This document shows positions 1-4,944 of a stretch of DNA of 5,747 nucleotides, piece by piece; the stretch's first letter is position 1, and every line of letters begins with the position of its first letter. The stretch is from NCBI GenBank assembly GCA_902767005.1, contig CACXFY010000204.1, positions 1-5,747 on the forward strand. The letters are read 5' to 3'. The notes below the pieces were generated by a model, which worked only from the letters and a program-made list of their open reading frames with translations, was not told the origin of the DNA and did no database searches. The DNA is from an uncultured Erysipelotrichaceae bacterium (GTDB lineage Bacteria > Bacillota_I > Bacilli_A > RF39 > UBA660). A program made the position numbers and the translations under genes.

Positions 1-606
1 CAATCAACTTGGGAAGGTAAAGTTACTGAATACAAGACTGCTAAAGAAGGGTTTGCTGAACAAATAAAAGCATCTCTTACTGCGGCATCTTCAACTAAAT
101 TAAGTGCTACTTCATTATCTGGTAGTGCTCCTGGTGGCGTTGCTGGCGTAACAGCTGCTAATGTATCTGGAGACTTAATTGTTTCAAACTCTGGTTATGT
201 ATTTCCATTTGCTAAAGGTGTTGATGCACCAATTACTTCTCATGTTGGATTACGTGATGCACCTACAGCTGGAGCATCTTCTAACCATAAAGGTACAGAT
301 ATTGGGGTTCCAGTTGGAACAGAAATACATTCATTGTCATCAGGAACAGTTTTACATGCTGGACAAGCTCAAGGTTATGGACAATGGGTACAAATCCAAC
401 AAGATGATGGAAAAATTGTTACATATGGACATGTTTCAAAATATGATTTCTTTAAGGAAGGGGATAGAGTTAATGCAGGAGATGTAGTAGCTTTATCTGG
501 AAACGAAGGAGTTTCAACAGGACCACATCTTCATTTACAAATTGAAGATGGAGATGGAAATCTATATGATTCCGAAAATTTCTTTGAAGATGTATGGTAT
601 GCTTAG
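1..606 (+). CDS. M23 family (LytM-like) zinc metallopeptidase, 3' part only
   Basis: This is the C-terminal 201 residues of a gene that begins before the window; reading frame 1 is open from base 1 to TAG at 604-606. Visible residues about 1-25 are charged and may be the end of a helix. Residues about 26-58 are a Ser/Ala/Thr/Gly-rich linker. Residues about 65-190 are an M23 peptidase domain. All expected M23 active-site residues are present: H96 and D100 (HKGTD), H144 (YGH), and H176 and H178 (GPHLHL). In LytM-type enzymes the first His, the Asp and the last His bind zinc, and the other two His act in catalysis. Such enzymes are normally exported and cut peptide bonds in peptidoglycan; the signal peptide would lie upstream. 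The protein ends soon after the domain, and a terminator follows directly. What the missing N-terminal part is (coiled coil, transglycosylase, phage or conjugation protein) cannot be seen. Internal ATGs at 179 (other frame) and 334 (same frame) are not the true start. Confidence 0.9.
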   Translation, partial: QSTWEGKVTEYKTAKEGFAEQIKASLTAASSTKLSATSLSGSAPGGVAGVTAANVSGDLIVSNSGYVFPFAKGVDAPITSHVGLRDAPTAGASSNHKGTDIGVPVGTEIHSLSSGTVLHAGQAQGYGQWVQIQQDDGKIVTYGHVSKYDFFKEGDRVNAGDVVALSGNEGVSTGPHLHLQIEDGDGNLYDSENFFEDVWYA

Positions 607-646
607 AAAACAACTATGAGGTGGTTGTTTTCTTTTTCTTTTTTTT
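607..646 (+). terminator. Rho-independent terminator after the M23 peptidase gene
   Basis: AAAACAAC (607-614) pairs perfectly with GTTGTTTT (624-631), with one more T-G wobble (615/623) and a 7-nt loop. A T-rich tail follows at 633-646, interrupted by a single C at 638. The hairpin begins on the base after the stop codon. The stem is A-T rich, but this is normal in such a genome. The 3' arm is also part of the next promoter. Confidence 0.8.
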
Positions 647-654
647 GTTATAAT
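625..654 (+). promoter_or_regulatory. Predicted extended -10 promoter for the acyltransferase gene
   Basis: A perfect -10 box, TATAAT (649-654), is preceded by TG one base upstream (646-647), the extended -10 form. A -35-like TTGTTT (625-630) lies 18 bp upstream. The -35 sits inside the 3' arm of the preceding terminator. The start site is expected near 661, leaving only about 9 nt of leader before the ATG at 670, so the ribosome binding site would be almost at the 5' end of the mRNA. This is inferred from consensus matches only. Confidence 0.6.
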
Positions 655-669
655 AATAATGGTGATTTG

Positions 670-1647
670 ATGAAAAGAGATTTACGCTTTGATTTATTAC
701 GAACATTATCAATGTCATTAGTTGTCATTATTCATGTAGCAAATGTTTATTGTAATGAGTATGGTTCTATTTCTAATTCTTCCTTTTTAGGGGGAGTAGT
801 ATTTAATGTATTAGCGAGAGTATGTGTACCAATATTCTTTATGATAAGTGGAGCATTACTTGCGACTAGAAAGTTTGATAAAAAATATTGGGATCGTATT
901 TTAAAGATTATTATTTTAATAGTAGTATGGGATATATTCTATTTAATATGGGAGTACTTCTATTTAGGAATTAAATATGATCATTTCTATAGATTGTTAT
1001 TTGAACCTTTTAGAAATCATTTATGGTTCTTATATACATTAGTAGTTGTATATGCATTTCAACCACTTTTAGGAATTATGATTAATAAGCAAAGTAAAAT
1101 TATTAACGCTATCTTTATTTGTATATGGTTGTTCTTATGCTTGTTAAGTATCTTTATACCATCTATAGCTTCTTATTTTTCAATATTCTGTTTTATTGGT
1201 TATTTCTATATAGGAAGAATATTATATGATTTATTTAAAGATAGAAATATTGATAAGATAACATTCCCATTAGTAATAATTACGATTGGTTGTTTAGTAC
1301 TTGATATTATATTGAGTTACAATATTTCTGTAGATAAGAATATGTTCTATAATGTTTACTTTGCATATCGTAATCCACTACTTGTTGTGGCATCATGTTC
1401 TTGTTTTGTATTAGTATTTAATTATTTACCAAAGAAATTAAATAAGATATGGTTATCTTTCTCAACACTTAGTTTGGGAATCTATTTATTACATGGTGTA
1501 TTCTTAGATATTTCTAAAGAAGTATTTACTTATAGTTCATTAAATTCATTTATAGGTATTCCATTATTCTCTATGATAATTTTATTATTATCGATATTGA
1601 GTGTATATTTACTAAAAAAGATCAAAATATTAAACAATGTCATTTAG
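670..1647 (+). CDS. Acyltransferase 3 (OafA/WecH-like) family membrane protein
   Basis: The 325-residue protein is very hydrophobic, with roughly ten membrane segments and short loops, the usual size of acyltransferase-3 proteins. Typical family features are the N-terminal RFDLLR stretch (6-11) followed by a first membrane helix containing H22, the VPIFFMISGALL helix, HLWFLY (117-122), and a late SLGIYLLHG segment with H275. Members move an acyl group, often acetyl, from the cytoplasm onto sugars of surface polysaccharide, peptidoglycan or lipid; the substrate here cannot be told. I chose ATG 670 because GGTGAT (661-666) lies at good distance upstream and the protein then starts MKRDLRFD, as in relatives. 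An in-frame ATG at 616 lies in the loop of the preceding terminator, upstream of the predicted transcription start, so it is unlikely. The gene appears to be transcribed alone, with its own promoter and terminator. No nearby glycosyltransferase or polysaccharide cluster helps to define its target. Confidence 0.85.
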   Translation: MKRDLRFDLLRTLSMSLVVIIHVANVYCNEYGSISNSSFLGGVVFNVLARVCVPIFFMISGALLATRKFDKKYWDRILKIIILIVVWDIFYLIWEYFYLGIKYDHFYRLLFEPFRNHLWFLYTLVVVYAFQPLLGIMINKQSKIINAIFICIWLFLCLLSIFIPSIASYFSIFCFIGYFYIGRILYDLFKDRNIDKITFPLVIITIGCLVLDIILSYNISVDKNMFYNVYFAYRNPLLVVASCSCFVLVFNYLPKKLNKIWLSFSTLSLGIYLLHGVFLDISKEVFTYSSLNSFIGIPLFSMIILLLSILSVYLLKKIKILNNVI

Positions 1648-1662
1648 TGATATTGTTTTTTT
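1632..1662 (+). terminator. Rho-independent terminator overlapping the end of the acyltransferase gene
   Basis: An 11-bp stem is formed by 1632-1642 (AAACAATGTCA) and 1648-1658 (TGATATTGTTT), with one G-T wobble at 1639/1653. The 5-nt loop contains the TAG stop codon. A run of seven T follows at 1656-1662. The last codons of the gene are therefore part of the hairpin. TGA directly follows TAG in frame, giving tandem stops. Confidence 0.85.
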
Positions 1663-1681
1663 ATAACTAATTTGATATTAT
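1653..1681 (+). promoter_or_regulatory. Predicted extended -10 promoter for the 1704-2489 gene
   Basis: TTGTTT (1653-1658) and TATTAT (1676-1681) are separated by exactly 17 bp, with TG at 1673-1674 making an extended -10. As in the promoter at 625-654, the -35 is the same hexamer and lies in the 3' arm of the upstream terminator. Transcription would start near 1688, giving a leader of about 16 nt. Confidence 0.55.
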
Positions 1682-1703
1682 TTTTTTGATAGAGGTGAAT
1701 TCT

Positions 1704-2489
1704 ATGAAAGATAAAAGAAATATAGTTATCTTTGTTTTAATTATAGTAATTGCTTGTTTAATAGGTATACTTATTTCTAATAATATAAGTAAACAGAATA
1801 AAGTAGATAAAGATAAAAAGATTAAAAATATTAATTTTAATCTAGATGGTTTTTATCAAATAGGTGAAGATTTAAAATTATTTGATATTGCTTTTAATGA
1901 TTCTTATTCCAATTATTTTGGTTATTTATATAACAGTGATAGTTTGGATACAAAAGATTTTGATATTAAAGCAGCTTTATATGTATCTTTATATAAAGAA
2001 TTAAGACATGATGGAGAGTATATTAATATAGAGTCTTCTGTAGTAAAAGAAAATTTCCATAAGATATTTGGGGATTATTTAAAGTATCAACCTATGTCAT
2101 TTGATGCTGGTAGAGTATTTCAATTTAATTATAATGAAGAGAGTGACTCTTATGAGTTTAGTTCTCCTGGTGTTGGTGGAGTATTCTTTCCAGAGATACA
2201 TTTGATGAATGTTTCTTCTATGGCTACTAATAATAGTGTAGAAGTAGTTAGAAAAATGTTTTATTTGGAATATGTATCTAATAATAGTGGTACTGATATT
2301 ACTAAGGTAGATATTTATAAAAATATAGATAAAAAAGATAAAGTTGGTACTATGAATATTAATGAAAAAGGTGTCGATGAGAAGAAAATTTTTAAAAAGT
2401 ATGGAGATAAGTTAGATAATTATAGATTTAGATTTACTAAGGATTCTATTGGTAATTATTACTTTGAGCATATAGAAAAAGAGAAATAG
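1704..2489 (+). CDS. Hypothetical protein with one N-terminal membrane anchor
   Basis: I do not recognise this 261-residue protein. It begins with a short basic stretch (KDKR) and a strong hydrophobic helix at about residues 7-24. A Lys/Asp/Asn-rich linker (about 28-45) follows, then a hydrophilic domain rich in Asn, Tyr, Asp and Ser, which ends in a Lys-rich tail. This fits a type II membrane protein or uncleaved signal anchor with the domain outside the cell. C18 lies within the hydrophobic helix (VIAC), but the helix continues past it, so a lipoprotein is a weaker alternative. A short SSPGVGGVFFPE stretch near residues 152-163 stands out. I chose ATG 1704 because AGAGGTGA (1691-1698) lies 5 nt upstream. 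The in-frame TTG at 1686 would add six residues and lies before that site, so it is unlikely. The gene has its own promoter and terminator, so position gives no clue to its partner. No catalytic motif was seen. Confidence 0.7.
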   Translation: MKDKRNIVIFVLIIVIACLIGILISNNISKQNKVDKDKKIKNINFNLDGFYQIGEDLKLFDIAFNDSYSNYFGYLYNSDSLDTKDFDIKAALYVSLYKELRHDGEYINIESSVVKENFHKIFGDYLKYQPMSFDAGRVFQFNYNEESDSYEFSSPGVGGVFFPEIHLMNVSSMATNNSVEVVRKMFYLEYVSNNSGTDITKVDIYKNIDKKDKVGTMNINEKGVDEKKIFKKYGDKLDNYRFRFTKDSIGNYYFEHIEKEK

Positions 2490-2511
2490 AAGATTATCTT
2501 CTATTTTTTTT
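2484..2511 (+). terminator. Rho-independent terminator overlapping the end of the 1704-2489 gene
   Basis: A perfect 10-bp stem forms between AAATAGAAGA (2484-2493) and TCTTCTATTT (2497-2506), with a 3-nt loop (TTA). An eight-T run follows at 2504-2511, and a second T run lies at 2515-2521. The TAG stop codon is inside the 5' arm of the stem. This hairpin separates the gene from the operon that starts at 2588. Confidence 0.85.
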
Positions 2512-2541
2512 ACATTTTTTTACACCATTAATTTCTTTATA

Positions 2542-2570
2542 TTTCTATGAAAATAGTAGTGTGATATAAT
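2542..2570 (+). promoter_or_regulatory. Predicted promoter of the hydrolase-murF-ddl operon
   Basis: A perfect TATAAT (2565-2570) with TG at 2562-2563 gives a strong extended -10. The hexamer 17 bp upstream (TTTCTA, 2542-2547) matches -35 poorly, as is common for extended -10 promoters. Transcription would start near 2577, leaving about 11 nt of leader that begins with the GGAG ribosome binding site (2577-2580). No operator or riboswitch fits in such a short leader. Confidence 0.6.
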
Positions 2571-2587
2571 TTAATTGGAGTGATATA

Positions 2588-3307
2588 ATGCGAATTAAAG
2601 TAAAAAACGTAGATGTTAATTATATCCAATATGGAGAAGGAAAAGATATAGTATTATTACATGGATGGGGTCAGAACATTGAGATGATGAAACCTATTGG
2701 AGATAATTTTTGTGATAGATTTAGAATTACTATTTTAGACTTTCCAGGATTTGGTAAAAGTAATGAACCGGATTATGATTGGACTATTAGCGATTATGCA
2801 TTGATGTTAGAAGAATTTATTAAAAAATTAGATATAAAAAAACCAGTAATTATGGGACATTCTTTTGGAGGAAGAGTAGCGATTAGATATAGTGCTAATA
2901 ATCCAATAGAAAAACTTATATTATTTGGTAGTCCTTGTATTCGTATACAAGAGAAATTACCTTTGTATGTGGTTGTTTTAAAGAAACTTAAACAATTACC
3001 AGGTCTTAATAGCTTTGGTGAATATATGAAGAAGTATATTGGTAGTCGAGACTATAAAGCGGCTAGTCCTTTAATGAGAAAAATACTTGTTAATACTGTT
3101 AATGAAGATTTATCTAGTTATGCTAGAAATATTGAAGAGCCAACACTATTAATATGGGGAGATAGAGATACTGAGGCACCACTTAATGATGCAAGACAGT
3201 TAGAGAAAATTATGATTGATGCAGCTCTTATTGTTATACCAGGTAGTCATTATGCTTATTTAGAGAATCTTGGTAGAGTTGTTACTATTCTTAATAATTT
3301 TTTATAG
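2588..3307 (+). CDS. Alpha/beta-fold hydrolase
   Basis: A 239-residue cytoplasmic protein without signal peptide or membrane segment, of usual length for a single-domain alpha/beta hydrolase. The landmarks appear in order: oxyanion-hole HGWG (25-28), DFPGFGKS (51-58), nucleophile elbow GHSFGG (90-95) with S92, WGDRD (190-194) with acid D194, and GSH (219-221) with H221. A complete Ser-Asp-His triad is therefore present and the enzyme should be active, probably on an ester, thioester or amide. The cap region (about 115-170) is basic and small; the substrate cannot be read from it. The start at ATG 2588 is supported by GGAG at 2577-2580. It is the first gene of an operon: its TAG stop overlaps the AGGAGG site of the MurF-type gene, 9 nt before that ATG. 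This position suggests, but does not prove, a link to cell-wall precursor synthesis. It could equally be a general carboxylesterase. Confidence 0.88.
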   Translation: MRIKVKNVDVNYIQYGEGKDIVLLHGWGQNIEMMKPIGDNFCDRFRITILDFPGFGKSNEPDYDWTISDYALMLEEFIKKLDIKKPVIMGHSFGGRVAIRYSANNPIEKLILFGSPCIRIQEKLPLYVVVLKKLKQLPGLNSFGEYMKKYIGSRDYKAASPLMRKILVNTVNEDLSSYARNIEEPTLLIWGDRDTEAPLNDARQLEKIMIDAALIVIPGSHYAYLENLGRVVTILNNFL

Positions 3308-3312
3308 GAGGT
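3306..3312 (+). promoter_or_regulatory. Ribosome binding site of the MurF-type gene, overlapping the hydrolase stop codon
   Basis: AGGAGGT shares its first AG with the TAG stop (3305-3307) of the hydrolase and lies 4 nt before ATG 3317. It is the strongest Shine-Dalgarno sequence in the window. A ribosome finishing the hydrolase would cover it, which favours coupled translation. Confidence 0.75.
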
Positions 3313-3316
3313 ATTT

Positions 3317-4933
3317 ATGTTATACACATATCTTATTATTTTAATACTAGCTTATTGTTTACTTCTATATTTTAAAACTAAGAGAAGTTTACATATGTTA
3401 CAACAAAACTTATATAATGAAAATAATAGATATTTGAAATGGGTATTTAAGAACTATAATCAGTTTTTAGGATTAGACTTATTGCTTGTACTTATTTCTT
3501 TGATAGGTATATTTGTATTATTTGATTTAGAAAAAATGATTTTTATTGCTATTATAGTAATGGCAATAATAACTTTTATAGAGGCTATTAATTGGTATAG
3601 AAGAATTAAGAATGATCAGAATAAGAAACCATTAGTAGTAACACCAAGAATTAAGAGAATGATATTTACTATAACAGTATTGTATTTATTACCTCTATGT
3701 TTTATTTCTTTGAATATTACTAATTTAAAGAGTGTATTCATTGGTTTATTAGTTGAATCAATTATGATTTATTTAAATAGTTTGGTAGTATTCTTAGGAT
3801 GTATTATTAATTATCCAATAGAGAGATGTGTATATCATTACTATAAGAATAAAGCACAAAGAAAATTGGCTTCTATGAATAATTTAAAAATAATTGGTAT
3901 TACTGGTAGTTATGGCAAGACTAGTAGTAAAAATATATTAAGTGATATATTAAATATTAAATATAGTGCATTACCAACTCCTAGAAATTTAAATACTTAT
4001 AATGGATTAATAATGACTGTTAATAATTATATGGATAAGTTTACAGATGTATTTATTGCTGAGATGGGGGCATATGTTAAAGGGGAAATTGCTGGACTTT
4101 GTAAATTAATAAAACCTAAATATGGTATTTTAACTAAGATTGGTACAGCACATTTAGAAAGTTTTGGTAGTCAAGAAAATATTCAAAAAGGTAAATTTGA
4201 ACTTATTGAGTCTTTACCAAGTGATGGTTTTGCGATATTAAATGGTGATGATCCATTACAGATATCATATAAGTTAAAGAATAATGTTAAAACTATTTGG
4301 GTTGGTATAGATAATAAAGATGTAGATGTTTTAGGTGAAAACATTAAGTGTTCTTCTAAAGGAACAGAGTTTGATGTTGTATTTAAAGGTGATAATAAAA
4401 AGTATCATTTTGTTACTAAATTATTAGGTAAACATAATGTATCTAATATATTAGAGGCAGTTGCTTGTGGAAAAGAATTTGGAATTGATGTAGAAGATTT
4501 GATTCAAGCTGTTAAAGGTGTTAGAACGGTAGAACATAGACTGGAACTAAAAAAAATAGGTAATTTCTATATGATAGATGACGCTTATAATTCAAATCCA
4601 GAAGGAGCTAAACGAGCGATGGAAGTACTTCGTATGATGGATGGTATAAAAGTAGTAGTAACACCAGGTATGATAGAATTAGGTAATAAAGAATATGAAT
4701 ATAATAAAACGTTTGGTGAACAAATAAGTGAAGTAGCTGATTATGTTGTTTTAATTGGTGAGAAGAGGACTAAACCAATTAGAGAAGGGTTACTTACATC
4801 GGGATTTGATAAAGAAAAAATAGTGGTATTAAATGACGTTAGAAGTGCTTATCCTTTTATAGATACTTTAACAGGAAAAGAAGATGTATATGCATTGTTT
4901 GAAAATGATTTACCAGATACATATAATGAATAG
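3317..4933 (+). CDS. murF: Membrane-anchored MurF-type ligase (UDP-MurNAc-tripeptide--D-Ala-D-Ala ligase)
   Basis: The 538-residue protein has two parts. Residues 1 to about 165 hold about five hydrophobic segments (near 2-19, 51-70, 74-91, 115-135 and 139-165), followed by a basic amphipathic stretch. From about 190 onward it is a Mur ligase with the ATP-binding P-loop GITGSYGKTSS (194-204; K201, T202), EMGA (249-252), TKIGTAHLESFGS (273-285; H279), K293 at the place of the conserved lysine that is carbamoylated in Mur ligases, NGDDP (309-313), KHNVSN (372-377), HRLE (407-410) and DDAYNSNP (421-428). The last motif is of MurF type. The reaction joins D-Ala-D-Ala to the muramyl tripeptide using ATP. 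The usual MurF N-terminal UDP-substrate domain is absent and membrane segments take its place, so the enzyme should act at the inner face of the membrane. The next gene makes its dipeptide substrate, which supports the call. It ends in FENDLPDTYNE rather than the common MurF ending. Its precise acceptor (UDP-linked or lipid-linked) is open. Confidence 0.82.
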   Translation: MLYTYLIILILAYCLLLYFKTKRSLHMLQQNLYNENNRYLKWVFKNYNQFLGLDLLLVLISLIGIFVLFDLEKMIFIAIIVMAIITFIEAINWYRRIKNDQNKKPLVVTPRIKRMIFTITVLYLLPLCFISLNITNLKSVFIGLLVESIMIYLNSLVVFLGCIINYPIERCVYHYYKNKAQRKLASMNNLKIIGITGSYGKTSSKNILSDILNIKYSALPTPRNLNTYNGLIMTVNNYMDKFTDVFIAEMGAYVKGEIAGLCKLIKPKYGILTKIGTAHLESFGSQENIQKGKFELIESLPSDGFAILNGDDPLQISYKLKNNVKTIWVGIDNKDVDVLGENIKCSSKGTEFDVVFKGDNKKYHFVTKLLGKHNVSNILEAVACGKEFGIDVEDLIQAVKGVRTVEHRLELKKIGNFYMIDDAYNSNPEGAKRAMEVLRMMDGIKVVVTPGMIELGNKEYEYNKTFGEQISEVADYVVLIGEKRTKPIREGLLTSGFDKEKIVVLNDVRSAYPFIDTLTGKEDVYALFENDLPDTYNE

Positions 4934-4936
4934 GAG
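4932..4936 (+). promoter_or_regulatory. Ribosome binding site of ddl, overlapping the murF stop codon
   Basis: AGGAG begins within the TAG stop codon (4931-4933) and lies 8 nt before the ddl ATG at 4945. The closer AAGG (4940-4943) is only one base from the ATG and too near to serve. The same stop/Shine-Dalgarno overlap occurs at the previous junction. Confidence 0.65.
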
Positions 4937-4944
4937 ATGAAGGT

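Noticed and set aside
179..487. An open frame of 102 codons overlapping the M23 gene in another frame
   Set aside because: The M23 frame carries the complete peptidase motifs over the same bases. The other frame encodes a Met/Leu/His/Gln-rich sequence without any family feature and has no convincing ribosome binding site.
616..669. An in-frame ATG at 616 that would extend the acyltransferase by 18 residues
   Set aside because: It lies in the loop of the terminator hairpin, upstream of the predicted -10 box and transcript start, and has no ribosome binding site. The added residues are encoded by the terminator T tract. ATG 670 has GGTGAT upstream and gives the family's usual N-terminus.
1704..1790. 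A lipoprotein signal with C18 as the lipidated cysteine
   Set aside because: The residues before the cysteine (VIA) fit a lipobox only weakly and the hydrophobic helix continues after it, so a membrane anchor is the simpler reading.
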